From the NCBI RefSeq assembly GCF_002836475.1, contig NZ_PJBJ01000030.1, forward strand, positions 744,001 to 808,000: 64,000 nt of DNA, in the 5' to 3' direction. The DNA comes from Flavobacterium sp. ALD4. Lineage in GTDB: Bacteria > Bacteroidota > Bacteroidia > Flavobacteriales > Flavobacteriaceae. The position numbers and the translations under genes are program-made. The notes beneath the pieces were generated by a model. The model searched no databases and was not told where the DNA came from. It saw only the letters and a program-made list of their open reading frames with translations. This document shows, one piece after another, positions 33,601 to 42,080 of the stretch. Every line of letters begins with the position of its first letter. Within the stretch, counting starts at the first letter, position 1.

Positions 33601-34007
33601 AGTGCTTCGGGATAGGTTACGATTACAGCCGGTTTCTTGCGGGAATTGATTCTGTTAAGCACTTCGGCACGAAGCAAAACATTGGCATTATCCGTATCTT
33701 CAATTTGGTACGGACGACGATAAGAGCCTGGATAAAATAGGACATCCTTGTCACCAATCATTTGTTCGAGATCATTCAAGTAATAGGCCGCTTCTTCTTT
33801 ATTATTTAAAATGATCAGGAACGGAGCGTCTGCTTTTTTGAATAGCGCACGTATTACAAAAGACACTGCTGATCCCAGCAAGCCATCGAGATGCAATTTA
33901 GTTTGATTATTTTCCTGTAAACGGTCAATAATTTTTTGAACTTTAGGGGAATTATCGAAGATATTATATAGGGCAGCTTTACTCAACTCTTGGGATATTT
34001 GGATCAA
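30612..34007 (-). CDS. mfd: Transcription-repair coupling factor
   Basis: A 1131-residue SF2 translocase that pushes stalled RNA polymerase off damaged DNA and recruits UvrA. Domains in order: the UvrB-like N-terminal module (PGSYRRPYQIEDTD), the RNA-polymerase-interacting domain (LSVGDYVTHIDHGIGRFGGL), and the ATPase with Walker A GDVGFGKTEVA, DEEQKFG, TATPIPRTL, IIESGLDVPNANT and QMRGRVGRS. The UvrA-like TRCF C-terminal domain closes it. The start at 34007 lies inside the 3' end of the preceding lipoprotein gene (29-base overlap). A TTG a few codons later (LSKAALYN) is also possible, as the conserved part begins there. Confidence 0.97.
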   Translation of the reverse strand: MIQISQELSKAALYNIFDNSPKVQKIIDRLQENNQTKLHLDGLLGSAVSFVIRALFKKADAPFLIILNNKEEAAYYLNDLEQMIGDKDVLFYPGSYRRPYQIEDTDNANVLLRAEVLNRINSRKKPAVIVTYPEALFEKVVTRRDLEKNTLKVSVGDKISIDFINEVLFEYEFKRVDFITEPGEFSVRGGIVDVFSFSNDNPYRIEFFGDEVESIRSFDVATQLSLEKQKKITIIPNVENKVFQENRESFLDYISEKTVLFIQNSEDLFSQLDKQFDRAEEAFEKLSKDIKHATPDQLFLNQKSFIKRALDFSIVELSVKPIFRIAHKFEFYIQPQPSFNKQFDLLLNNLSENQFNGYKNYLFCSNEAQAKRFHDIFESLDETNAENVRKQYNTIVLPLYQGFIDEENQITCYTDHQIFERYHKFNIKSSYSKKQNITLKELTTLSVGDYVTHIDHGIGRFGGLQKIQVENKTQEAIKLVYADNDIVYVSIHSLHKISKYTGKDGTPPKIYKLGSNAWKVLKQKTKARVKNIAFNLIQLYAKRRLDKGFQFSPDSYLQNELESSFIYEDTPDQTKSTQEVKADMESDRPMDRLVCGDVGFGKTEVAIRAAFKAVDNGKQVAILVPTTILAYQHYRTFTERLKDMPVTIGYLNRFRTAKQKAETIKDLAEGRLDIVIGTHQLVNKNVVFKDLGLLIVDEEQKFGVNVKDKLKTIAANVDTLTLTATPIPRTLQFSLMAARDLSIITTPPPNRYPIDTNVVGFSEELIRDAISYEIQRNGQVFFINNRIENIKEVAGMIQRLVPNARVGIGHGQMEGKKLEELMLAFMNGEFDVLVATTIIESGLDVPNANTIFINNANNFGLSDLHQMRGRVGRSNKKAFCYFICPPYSAMTDDARKRIQALEQFSDLGSGFNIAMKDLEIRGAGDLLGGEQSGFINEIGFDTYQKIMNEAIEELKENEFKDLYPTENNLETKEYVKDLQIETDFELLFSDEYINNISERLSLYSELGTIKNEEELKLFQIKLIDRFGPMPPRAIALMNSIRIKWIATQVGIEKLVLKQGKMIGYFVSDQQSDYYQSKRFTSVMNFVQKQSSICKIKEKETKTGLKLLLTFDNVKSTRRALELMKLLGDNEA

Positions 34008-34590
34008 TCATAGTTTGATTATTATTTGGAATGGCTCGTGAGTCATCCATCATTTTCATTAATTCAGATTCCCCTTCTTCTGCGGGAATTTTACTTTTCT
34101 CAACGATTTTATCCATCTGCCTCTGTAACGAAGCTAGCTCATTGTTGATTTCGGCAATCAAATGAACCACCTTTTTATCTGAAATAACATCCAAATGAAT
34201 GTACAGGTCTAGCAATCGTACTTTAGTGATTAGTGTTGAGATTCTACTTTTAATTTGTGGTTTATTAAATTGAATCGGCACATTCTCATTCAATGCCATT
34301 GCTTTTTTAGAGATGGCTGTCGCTTTTTGTTGAAATGCTCCAATAGTCCTTTTCGGTTTTTGAGCCAGTTCAGTCAAAAACAGACGAAGCTCATTCCAGG
34401 TAGCAACACTTTCTTCTGCAGTGGTATTTATGGGTGTATCATAAAAATCCCAACCTTTTTTTATGTTAGAAAAAACGACCTCCTTTTTTTTGGCGTCTTT
34501 TTCATTTTCTGCTATCCTTTTTTGGTTATCATCTTTACAAGAAGTAAGGCTAATAATCAGAAAAAGAAAGGGTATTATTTTATATTTCAT
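33979..34590 (-). CDS. Hypothetical lipoprotein coupled to mfd
   Basis: A 203-residue protein with a lipoprotein signal ending in lipobox LTSC (Cys18), so it is membrane-anchored. The rest is helical and charged: EVVFSNIKKGWDFYDTPINT, EESVATWNELRLFLTELAQ, LASLQRQMDKIVEKSK. I recall it as conserved in flavobacteria next to mfd, but no domain is known to me. Its end overlaps mfd by 29 bases, so translation of mfd may depend on it. There is no visible functional link to repair. Confidence 0.85.
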   Translation of the reverse strand: MKYKIIPFLFLIISLTSCKDDNQKRIAENEKDAKKKEVVFSNIKKGWDFYDTPINTTAEESVATWNELRLFLTELAQKPKRTIGAFQQKATAISKKAMALNENVPIQFNKPQIKSRISTLITKVRLLDLYIHLDVISDKKVVHLIAEINNELASLQRQMDKIVEKSKIPAEEGESELMKMMDDSRAIPNNNQTMIDPNIPRVE

Positions 34591-34904
34591 AGGAATGCTG
34601 TCTATTGTTTTTAGAGCCCTTTGTCATTAGCAAAGCCACTTTTGTCTCGCCGTCAAACTTCTTTTACGCTCATTTTATTGCGATTACAACAAAGTACAAA
34701 GTTACAAAGTAAATTTATAATTACAGATTCGAATATGTAAATTCCCATTCAATGCCAAACACTACGTTTATAGCATCAAAAACGCTAAAATAAGGAACAG
34801 AAAAGTATCATTTCAGGTGTTTTTATAACGGATTTATAATCCCGAAAGAACTCGGCAAAAATATTTGCGAAAACGTTACCTTTACCGCTCAAAAAATAAT
34901 CAAT
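34591..34904. other. 314-base divergent intergenic region
   Basis: It separates the lipoprotein-mfd pair (minus) and threonine dehydrogenase (plus). It holds a short direct repeat of the acaaagt type (acaacaaagtacaaagttacaaagt within 34688-34712) and AT-rich promoter-like sequence close to 34905. I see no gene or hairpin of note. Confidence 0.5.
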
Positions 34905-35843
34905 ATGAGTACGAAAATATTAATTATAGGCGCTTGTGGACAAATAGGTACCGAGTTAACACATTCTCTTAGAAAAATATACGGAGCTGATAATGTTATC
35001 GCTTCTGATATTCGAAAACTAAATAACGACGTTGTTAATTCAGGTAAATTTGAAGTAATAAACGCATTAGATTTCAATCAGATTGAGCACCTTGTGGAAG
35101 TTCATAAAATCGATGAAATCTATTTGATGGCAGCATTACTGTCAGCAACAGCAGAAAAAAACCCTGCTTTCGCCTGGGATTTAAATATGAATTCTTTATT
35201 TCACGTTTTGAATTTGGCTAAAGCCAAAAAAATAAAAAAAATATTCTGGCCATCAAGTATTGCTGTTTTTGGTCCAACAACACCAAAAGAAAATACGCCT
35301 CAATATACCATCATGGAGCCGTCTACGGTATACGGAATCAGCAAACAATCCGGTGAAAGATGGTGTGAATACTACCATAATATCTTTGGTGTGGATGTAA
35401 GAAGCATCCGTTACCCCGGATTAATCAGTTATTCCTCACCTCCTGGTGGTGGAACTACGGATTATGCTGTAGATATTTTTCATAAAGCATTAGCCGATAA
35501 AAAATACGAGTGCTTTTTATCTTCAGAAACTAAAATGCCAATGATGTATATGGATGATGCCATTGCCGCAACAATCCAAATTATGCAAGCGCCAGCAGAA
35601 CATATTAAAATCCGTTCTTCGTATAACCTGGCCGCAATGAGCTTTACGCCAACAGAAATCGCAGCGGAGATCAAAAAACACATTCCTGAATTTACGATTA
35701 GCTACGAACCGGACTTTCGTCAAAAAATCGCCGACAGCTGGCCTGCGAGTATAGACGACAATGACGCTAGAACGGATTGGAACTGGAAACATAAATATGA
35801 TCTAGAAACTATGACAACGGATATGCTGGAACATTTGAAATAA
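34905..35843 (+). CDS. L-threonine 3-dehydrogenase, SDR (epimerase-like) type
   Basis: A 312-residue extended short-chain dehydrogenase. Rossmann motif GACGQIG (9-15), Ser117/118 in WPSSIAVFG, catalytic Tyr143 and Lys147 (VYGISKQSGE), and the block ISYSSPPGGGTTDYAVDIFH, which is typical of the short epimerase-like threonine dehydrogenases known from flavobacteria and animals. It oxidises L-threonine to 2-amino-3-ketobutyrate with NAD+. A sugar-nucleotide epimerase is the alternative reading, but the PPGGGTTDYA block argues against it. It stands alone and ends in a clear terminator. Confidence 0.9.
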   Translation: MSTKILIIGACGQIGTELTHSLRKIYGADNVIASDIRKLNNDVVNSGKFEVINALDFNQIEHLVEVHKIDEIYLMAALLSATAEKNPAFAWDLNMNSLFHVLNLAKAKKIKKIFWPSSIAVFGPTTPKENTPQYTIMEPSTVYGISKQSGERWCEYYHNIFGVDVRSIRYPGLISYSSPPGGGTTDYAVDIFHKALADKKYECFLSSETKMPMMYMDDAIAATIQIMQAPAEHIKIRSSYNLAAMSFTPTEIAAEIKKHIPEFTISYEPDFRQKIADSWPASIDDNDARTDWNWKHKYDLETMTTDMLEHLK

Positions 35844-35862
35844 TCCAAAAAAATAAGAATAC

Positions 35863-35894
35863 AAAAAAGTCTAGCTTGAAAACTAGACTTTTTT
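35863..35894 (+). terminator. Terminator after threonine dehydrogenase
   Basis: aaaaaagtctag (35863-35874) and ctagacttttttt-type arm (35883-35894), 12 pairs, with an 8-base loop and T-run. Confidence 0.8.
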
Positions 35895-36029
35895 GATTTG
35901 AGAACAATTAAGCCACAAAACATTTATCAGTTATATTACCAATGTTTATAATTAGTGGTAAAGAATCATTACCGAAGAAAATGTATGAGGAAGGAACATT
36001 AGTATATTATTATATAAATCGATAATGCA

Positions 36030-36497
36030 TCATACTCCTTGTTTCTTAAATAGCATTGGCGAAAGGTTTCCATTAAACTCTATTGATAAATATATATCAT
36101 TACCATCTTGAGTAATACCATTTATGCATCGCAATATATTTTTTCCTGTACTTTTTATCAACTTTAAGTACTCATCTTTCGAATCAATTTTATTTTTACA
36201 AGACGTGTTTGTGATGGTAAAATCAGATGTGTTCAAAAGTTTCTCTGCATAGTATCTTTTGCAATTACCATCTAACGAAAAGATCCAAATACTATTAGAG
36301 TCAACATCCGAGAACCATGAACCAACAATTCTGTCCTTAGTAGATTGTTGATTGAATATATCTATTATTGTGAAAAAAAGTACAATTACCGAGGTAAGCA
36401 AAAATACAATTTTAGCTAAAATAATTTTTGTGCTATTTTTTATGATTTTTTTGTTAGTAGTTAATCTTGTTTTTGGCTCAACTAAAGCTACTATCAA
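36030..36497 (-). CDS. Hypothetical single-pass membrane protein
   Basis: A 155-residue protein with one membrane helix (about residues 27-46: AKIVFLLTSVIVLFFTIIDI), a short basic N-terminus and an outside domain of about 105 residues beginning DRIVGSWFSDVDSNSIWIF, a lipocalin-like opening strand. Two Cys (TSCKN and LRCIN) may form a disulfide if it is exported. I do not recognise a family. Base composition is a little more AT-rich than its neighbours, and it sits alone between two terminator-bounded genes, so it could be acquired. Confidence 0.6.
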   Translation of the reverse strand: MIVALVEPKTRLTTNKKIIKNSTKIILAKIVFLLTSVIVLFFTIIDIFNQQSTKDRIVGSWFSDVDSNSIWIFSLDGNCKRYYAEKLLNTSDFTITNTSCKNKIDSKDEYLKLIKSTGKNILRCINGITQDGNDIYLSIEFNGNLSPMLFKKQGV

Positions 36498-36647
36498 ACA
36501 ATAAAAATTATTATTTTTTATTGGGCTTTTCTTAGGTACTGAATAAAAAGTCAGAAAACCTTAGCTCAGCAGCTACAGTGTATAGGAGTAATCAAATAGC
36601 TTAAGAGATATTGCCCAAATACTACCGCAGTGATACTAATCGCCCGT

Positions 36648-37901
36648 TTACTTTTTATTACACTCTAAAATGATCAAGTCAGCCAGCAAACGACCTGATT
36701 TCATAGCAGCGTTTATGGAACCGTTTAACAAATGGTCGCCACAGCAATATAGATTGTCGTTGATTTTCATATCAGTAACTGTCAAATCATCTTTAAGAAC
36801 AGTGAGGTTTGGCAATGCGTATTTAACTTTATAGGTCTTTAAATGCGACCAATCTTCTACTTGTTTCCCGAACCAAGGCTCTAGTTCCTCTTTAATTTTT
36901 TCGGCTAATTCCTCGCCCTCAAAATCTAAGATCCCATTACAGGATACCGAAATTAAAACTTTCCCCGCGGGAGCATAGGCTGAACTGACGTTTGTCATGA
37001 CAGTCAAGTTGTTTACCACTTTTTCCTTTTCAGAGGCGTTTAAAATTACAACTGCTTTGTTTGAAGGTGCAATCGTAGTTTGAAAGTAAACATTAGTAAC
37101 AGAACGATATTGGGTTTCAACATTACTTTTTAATTTCGAAACAAGTTCGTTTGCCTCAGTGGCAAGAATAATAATATCCGATTTTATTTCAGCACCCGTG
37201 CTGGTGAAAATACTGTTTTCACGAATGTCGACGACTTTTGTATTGTATAAAAAAGTATCTGCAGGCAATTGACTAGCCAGTTGTTTTGGGATTTCTTCCA
37301 TCCCTAATGCGGGAAGTGCGGCGTCACCTTCTGAAAACATTTTCATAACAAAATCAAACATCCTGTTGGGAGTTTCTAACTTATTTTCGAGAAAAATTCC
37401 TGAGAAAAAGGGTTTGAAAAAACGATCAATCATTTTCGAGCTGAATCCGTAACTTTTCAATTGCTCCAAACTTGACTTTTGCTCTTGCAAAAAGATGCCC
37501 TTAATCGATTTCCTGATTAATTTTTGCTTCAATACGAAAGTATTAATTTTGTCTTTCAAAGATCCCACTGGTGCAAAAACCGTAGCAAGTAAGGCCGACG
37601 GTCTTCTAAACGGGTCGGCTATCTCAAATTGACCTCCATCATAAAGTACAGTAGCTCCGGGCAAAAAAGTCTTAAGTTGTAATGCCTCATAATCCAAAAG
37701 CATTTTCGCTTCTGGATAAGAAGTCAGTAAAACTTGAAAACCGCGATCAAGCCTGAATCCGTCAACGATATCTGTCTTTATGCGTCCACCTGCTCTGTCA
37801 CTGGATTCTATGATTTTCACAGAAAAGCCCTCGCGATGCAAATGTAACCCTACTGAAAGTCCCGAAATTCCTGCGCCAATAATCGTTATACTTGGTTTCA
37901 T
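36648..37901 (-). CDS. FAD-dependent amine-oxidase-like oxidoreductase
   Basis: A 417-residue flavoprotein. Dinucleotide-binding GAGISGLSVGLHL (8-20), then ESSDRAGGRIKTD (32-44) and DRGFQVL: the opening of the flavin amine oxidase / protoporphyrinogen oxidase / phytoene desaturase superfamily. The C-terminal FAD block is LYCCGDHLLNGSINAAMKSG. The middle part (FFKPFFSGIFLENKLETPNR) fits the uncharacterised NAD(P)-binding group common in flavobacteria and plants. The substrate is unknown. Carotenoid or porphyrin chemistry is possible, but there are no supporting neighbours. Confidence 0.88.
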   Translation of the reverse strand: MKPSITIIGAGISGLSVGLHLHREGFSVKIIESSDRAGGRIKTDIVDGFRLDRGFQVLLTSYPEAKMLLDYEALQLKTFLPGATVLYDGGQFEIADPFRRPSALLATVFAPVGSLKDKINTFVLKQKLIRKSIKGIFLQEQKSSLEQLKSYGFSSKMIDRFFKPFFSGIFLENKLETPNRMFDFVMKMFSEGDAALPALGMEEIPKQLASQLPADTFLYNTKVVDIRENSIFTSTGAEIKSDIIILATEANELVSKLKSNVETQYRSVTNVYFQTTIAPSNKAVVILNASEKEKVVNNLTVMTNVSSAYAPAGKVLISVSCNGILDFEGEELAEKIKEELEPWFGKQVEDWSHLKTYKVKYALPNLTVLKDDLTVTDMKINDNLYCCGDHLLNGSINAAMKSGRLLADLIILECNKK

Positions 37902-37977
37902 GTCTTTTTATAAAATCGTTTACTACAAATTTAGTGTTTCCTTTCGTCGAACACAATACTCTCCTTTTCCTAAACAC

Positions 37978-38013
37978 AAAAAAGGTCGCGAAATATAAAT
38001 TTAGCGACCTTTT
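37978..38013 (-). terminator. Terminator of the 132-residue membrane protein gene
   Basis: On the minus strand, gcaaaaggtcgc-type arm (38013-38004) pairs with gcgacctttttt (37989-37978), followed by a T-run. It lies directly after the stop at 38018. Confidence 0.75.
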
Positions 38014-38017
38014 GCTT

Positions 38018-38416
38018 TTATTCTAGAATTCCATTTTTTGTAAACATGGTACGCAATTTGGCAAATTCTGATTCTGATTTTACTTCTAATAAATCACGGG
38101 TTTTTCCGTTCTTTAATTCTATGAAATATTTTTTTCTTCCTAAAAAAACCCGCTGATTCAACCCTTTTATTTGGTCGACTGGTATTTTCTCCATTCCTGT
38201 TTTTTTAAAAATGGAGTTATAAAGTATTACAATCGAAATAGTTCCTAATATCAGCCATATTATTTTTATGAAGCCAAAGCTTGCTTTTACATCTGATAAA
38301 TTTAGAATCGCATTCACCAGGTTTAAAACCATCAGTAAGTTGATTAAAAAGAGATGATTTTTTAGAGCGTCCTTAATCTCAATAGATTTGTTAGATTTGT
38401 TATAATTAATATTCAT
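38018..38416 (-). CDS. Hypothetical two-helix membrane protein
   Basis: A 132-residue protein with two hydrophobic helices (about 21-39 and 49-66) and a basic cytoplasmic C-terminal part of about 65 residues (MEKIPVDQIKGLNQRVFLGRKKYF, ELKNGKTRDLLEVKSESEFA). The C-terminal part looks like a short PH-like or bPH-type strand-rich domain, as in small membrane proteins of Bacteroidota; this is a weak call. It is 30 bases downstream of the M1 peptidase gene on the same strand and probably shares its transcript. Confidence 0.65.
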   Translation of the reverse strand: MNINYNKSNKSIEIKDALKNHLFLINLLMVLNLVNAILNLSDVKASFGFIKIIWLILGTISIVILYNSIFKKTGMEKIPVDQIKGLNQRVFLGRKKYFIELKNGKTRDLLEVKSESEFAKLRTMFTKNGILE

Positions 38417-38446
38417 GAATCAAGACTTAAAGATAGTGCCACATTT

Positions 38447-40318
38447 TTATTGTTTATAAACATTGTTATCTTGTTTTACATCAGCCATTAATCCGCTTGG
38501 ATCGATAGTGATTTTCTTGATCGTACTCTTTGATTTCCCAATAGTAAAATCATAGTTAGAAGCTGCCCAAGTCCAATCGCTTAAAACCGTTCTTTTTACC
38601 GCAGGCATTGGATTCTCTTTTTCGTAATGCATCTGGCGCAACGGAATGTAAAAGCTTTCCATAGTTCCGTCAGTATACTCTACTAATAAGTCAATAGGCA
38701 TAGGCATTAGACCAATTCGTTCTAAACTAACTGTAGTTTTTTCACCGTTCTCAGTTACGATTTTGATACCGTAATCAATCGTGTTCAAAGTCTGAGTCCA
38801 GTCCACTAAATACCAATCCAGATTAGCTCCAGAAACGCGCTCTGCTGATCTTTTAATGTCATTTGGCGTAGGATGTTTGAACTTGAAATCATGGAAATAC
38901 CTTTTGATGGTTTCGGCCAATTTATCTTTTCCAATCACGTAATTTAATTGTGACAAAAATATACTCCCTTTTACATAAGAAGAAATACTGTATGGTCTGT
39001 TTTCGTCATAACGGTCTCCATGGGTAGTTTGTGGTTGCTCTTTCCCAGAATTCACTAAACTATAATACGCTCTATAATTTCCTTCTAAGGGGTTTGCCAC
39101 TTTTTTAGTTGCAAATTCATTTTCTGCTAAATCTGAAACATAGGTTGTAAATCCCTCATCCATCCAAGGGTGTTTTGATTCATTGGAAGCCAAAACGTGT
39201 TGGAACCAAGAATGCCCCAACTCATGTGTAGCTGTTCCATAAATCCCTTCGAGTGTACCGTTTCCTAACATTAAGGTACTCATCGCATATTCCATTCCTC
39301 CATCTCCACCTTGAATAAATGAATATTGTTTGTACGGGTAATTCCCAATATTTTTATTGAAAAAATCCATCACATTAACCATCATCGGCTCTAATTTCTT
39401 CCAATTTTCAATAGTTTTCGGATAGTTTTTATAGAGGAAGTGTAAGTCAACATCGTTTGGTCCTTTTACGATATCGTGCATGTAATTTTTGTCGGCAGCC
39501 CAAGCAAAATCATGAACCATTGGCGCTACAAAATGCCAAGTCAACATTTTCATTTTCTTAGGATAGTTTACGTTAACACCGGCGTCTTCGTATCCGTGTC
39601 CAATTTCGTTTTGATTTTCTAAATAACCCGAACCTCCCAAAGTATATTCTTTGGCGATCGTGATATTTACATCAAAATCTCCCCACACACCGTGAAATTC
39701 TCTAGCGATATAAGGATCCGCATGCCAACCCTCAAAATCAAATTCAGCCATTTTAGGATACCATTGCGTCATTGACAATTCAACTCCTTCTGAATTATTT
39801 CTTCCAGAACGACGAATTTGTACAGGAACCTGTCCATCAAAATCTAAAGTAAAAGTAGTTTTAGTATTAGGTAATATTGGTTGTGCCAAAGTAACTTCAA
39901 GTATTGTCCCTACTGTTTTTGCTTCAGCAGTAACGCCGTCTTGCTTAAAGTTCGAAATCTTTAAATACCCAATTTCATCTGGTTTTAAGCCTTCGATACG
40001 ACTAACCTTAACTTCTTTACCGTCTACTTTTACTTTGTTTACCATTCTCCCGTCAGGATCTTTGATGCTGTGTAGTCTCGCATCCATCTCGCTTCCGGGC
40101 TGAAATGCATTATTAAACAAATGATAATATACCTTTTTTAAGGTATCAGATGAATTGTTACTATAGACTAATTGCTGCTTTCCTTTGTATTGGTAGTTTT
40201 TCACATCCATCGTGACATCCATCTTGTAGTCAACGTGTTGCTGCCAGTATGTGGAGCTTTGCGCGACAAGTGAACTAAAATTAAGTGTGACAATCGCTAA
40301 TAAAATAATTTTTTTCAT
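38447..40318 (-). CDS. Secreted M1-family metallopeptidase
   Basis: A 623-residue zinc aminopeptidase of the M1 family. Signal peptide 1-19 (ending SLVAQ). The zinc site is complete: HELGH (His365, Glu366, His369) and Glu388 in MDEGFTTY. GGMEY (340-344) takes the place of the GAMEN substrate-binding motif and has its Glu. An N-terminal beta-rich domain (about 25-230) and a C-terminal region ending GLMADVKQDNNVYKQ complete the usual form. It should trim peptides outside the cytoplasm. A terminator separates it from the S8 peptidase gene upstream. Confidence 0.93.
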   Translation of the reverse strand: MKKIILLAIVTLNFSSLVAQSSTYWQQHVDYKMDVTMDVKNYQYKGKQQLVYSNNSSDTLKKVYYHLFNNAFQPGSEMDARLHSIKDPDGRMVNKVKVDGKEVKVSRIEGLKPDEIGYLKISNFKQDGVTAEAKTVGTILEVTLAQPILPNTKTTFTLDFDGQVPVQIRRSGRNNSEGVELSMTQWYPKMAEFDFEGWHADPYIAREFHGVWGDFDVNITIAKEYTLGGSGYLENQNEIGHGYEDAGVNVNYPKKMKMLTWHFVAPMVHDFAWAADKNYMHDIVKGPNDVDLHFLYKNYPKTIENWKKLEPMMVNVMDFFNKNIGNYPYKQYSFIQGGDGGMEYAMSTLMLGNGTLEGIYGTATHELGHSWFQHVLASNESKHPWMDEGFTTYVSDLAENEFATKKVANPLEGNYRAYYSLVNSGKEQPQTTHGDRYDENRPYSISSYVKGSIFLSQLNYVIGKDKLAETIKRYFHDFKFKHPTPNDIKRSAERVSGANLDWYLVDWTQTLNTIDYGIKIVTENGEKTTVSLERIGLMPMPIDLLVEYTDGTMESFYIPLRQMHYEKENPMPAVKRTVLSDWTWAASNYDFTIGKSKSTIKKITIDPSGLMADVKQDNNVYKQ

Positions 40319-40328
40319 GGTATTTAAA

Positions 40329-40360
40329 TAAAAAAATGGAAGGACTGTTGTCCTTCCATT
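40329..40360 (-). terminator. Terminator of the S8 peptidase gene
   Basis: aatggaaggac (40335-40345) and gtccttccatt (40350-40360) are exact complements with a 4-base loop. On the minus strand a T-run follows (40334-40329), directly after the stop at 40380. Confidence 0.85.
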
Positions 40361-40379
40361 GGATTTGTAACTATACTAT

Positions 40380-42005
40380 TTATTTTCTTGACATTTTATC
40401 TGCCATTAACAATGCGTTGTATGCATTTACTATTTTTCCTGATTTAGACAAAGCAGTAAAAGAACGGCTGTCTTTTGGATTTCCTGCCACCACGACATTT
40501 TCAGTAATTGATACACCTGAATCCATCAAAATATGTTTTACTTGCGATGCTGTTAATTTTGGATAGTAAGAACGAATTATAGCAGCAACTCCAGCAACGT
40601 TTGGAGAAGCCATTGAAGTTCCTTGTAAATATTTGAAAGTATCATTTGGTGTTGTTGCATAAATTTTTACGCCAGGTGCAAAAACATCAACGTTCACTTT
40701 CCCAATGTTAGAGAAACGCGCCACGACTTTATCACCATACTCAAAATTCAAAGCACCAATAGTTAACATATTGTCTGCATATTCTGTTTTTTTATCATCA
40801 GAATCGTTAGGGAAGTTTTCATTACTATCAATATCTTTTCCATCATTTCCCGCAGCGTGTACTATCAACACGTCTTTCTTCTCTGCATATTTGATAGCAT
40901 CATATACCCATTTCTTGTGCGGAGAAAAGCTTTTCCCAAAACTACCGTTGATTACTTTTGCACCGTTATCAACTGCATAGCGAATTCCAAGTGCGATATC
41001 TTTATCATATTCATCTCCGTCTGGCACAGCACGAACGGTCAAAATTTCAACATTGTTTGCAATTCCGTCTCCTCCAATACTGTTATTTCTAACCTGAGCA
41101 ACGATTCCTGCAACGTGCGTTCCGTGAAGAATTTCTTCTTTGTCTGGACCCATCACATTGTTGTTTCCGTATTTTGTGTCGGTGATATCGTTTGGATTAT
41201 CACCCACTACTTTTCTGTAATCTTGCTTTAGATTATCTCCATTAAGAATAGTCGTCATTCCATCAATATCTCCTTGAATTGCTTTCTCTAAATCAACAAC
41301 ACTCATGCCATAAGATAGCATTCTTTGCATTGTTGCTTTGCTTTCTAAAATTGCGCTGTCTTTGGAATCAATTGCATTTACTTCATCAACAGTATATACA
41401 CGCTTGGATAAATGCTTTTCTATAACTTGATCTGCACTCGCCGTTAAAGTTAACAGTCCCTCTAAACGAGTTTTTCCTGCTTTGGCTTGAGCTATTTTGT
41501 CATCATTGATTTTCTTAGCTTCCTTATACGTTACCGCATCTACTAAGGTTTTATCTTTAATAATTCTTTCGTATTCCAAATTCTCTTTAGTGATATCGCC
41601 AAGAAAGTTCCAACCGTGAATATCATCAACATAACCGTTATTGTCATCATCTATACCATTACCCGCAATTTCTTTTGAGTTGGTCCAAATTACCGATTTT
41701 AAATCTTCATGTTCGATATCAACACCTGAATCTACAATTCCAACTATTACTTTTACTCCCTTTTTATCTTTCAGAAGTTCTGAATACGCTCTGTCAACAC
41801 TCATTCCTGGAATCGTATCATTTACGATGTCCAAATGACTCCAACGTTGTAATTCATTTTCTTTTAAAGGGGCTACTTTTTTAATATTTAAAGGGGCGCT
41901 TATTAAGGCTACCGAACTAAAACTTGAAACTTGTTTTTGAGCTCCACATCCAGCCAAAACCAAAAAGGCAAAGGCAGAAAGGCAAATGGGTTTAATGCTA
42001 TTCAT
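40380..42005 (-). CDS. Subtilisin-like S8 serine protease lipoprotein
   Basis: A 541-residue protease anchored as a lipoprotein (lipobox LAGC, Cys20). The triad is complete: Asp92 (VDSGVDIEHEDL), His294 (HGTHVAG) and Ser464 (GTSMASPNVAG), with oxyanion Asn387 (AAGND). The region between Asp92 and His294 is about 200 residues instead of the usual 30-60. It contains a Gly/Asn/Asp loop (GNGIDDDNNGYVDD), probably calcium-binding, and then about 120 helical, Lys/Asp-rich residues. This enlarged form is known from Bacteroidota. The protease likely works on the cell surface or in the periplasm. Confidence 0.94.
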   Translation of the reverse strand: MNSIKPICLSAFAFLVLAGCGAQKQVSSFSSVALISAPLNIKKVAPLKENELQRWSHLDIVNDTIPGMSVDRAYSELLKDKKGVKVIVGIVDSGVDIEHEDLKSVIWTNSKEIAGNGIDDDNNGYVDDIHGWNFLGDITKENLEYERIIKDKTLVDAVTYKEAKKINDDKIAQAKAGKTRLEGLLTLTASADQVIEKHLSKRVYTVDEVNAIDSKDSAILESKATMQRMLSYGMSVVDLEKAIQGDIDGMTTILNGDNLKQDYRKVVGDNPNDITDTKYGNNNVMGPDKEEILHGTHVAGIVAQVRNNSIGGDGIANNVEILTVRAVPDGDEYDKDIALGIRYAVDNGAKVINGSFGKSFSPHKKWVYDAIKYAEKKDVLIVHAAGNDGKDIDSNENFPNDSDDKKTEYADNMLTIGALNFEYGDKVVARFSNIGKVNVDVFAPGVKIYATTPNDTFKYLQGTSMASPNVAGVAAIIRSYYPKLTASQVKHILMDSGVSITENVVVAGNPKDSRSFTALSKSGKIVNAYNALLMADKMSRK

Positions 42006-42080
42006 TTATTATTTTATTTATTAAATTGTAAATTTTGGTCTAAAATACTTGATTTTGTTACATTATAAAAACGATTAACA

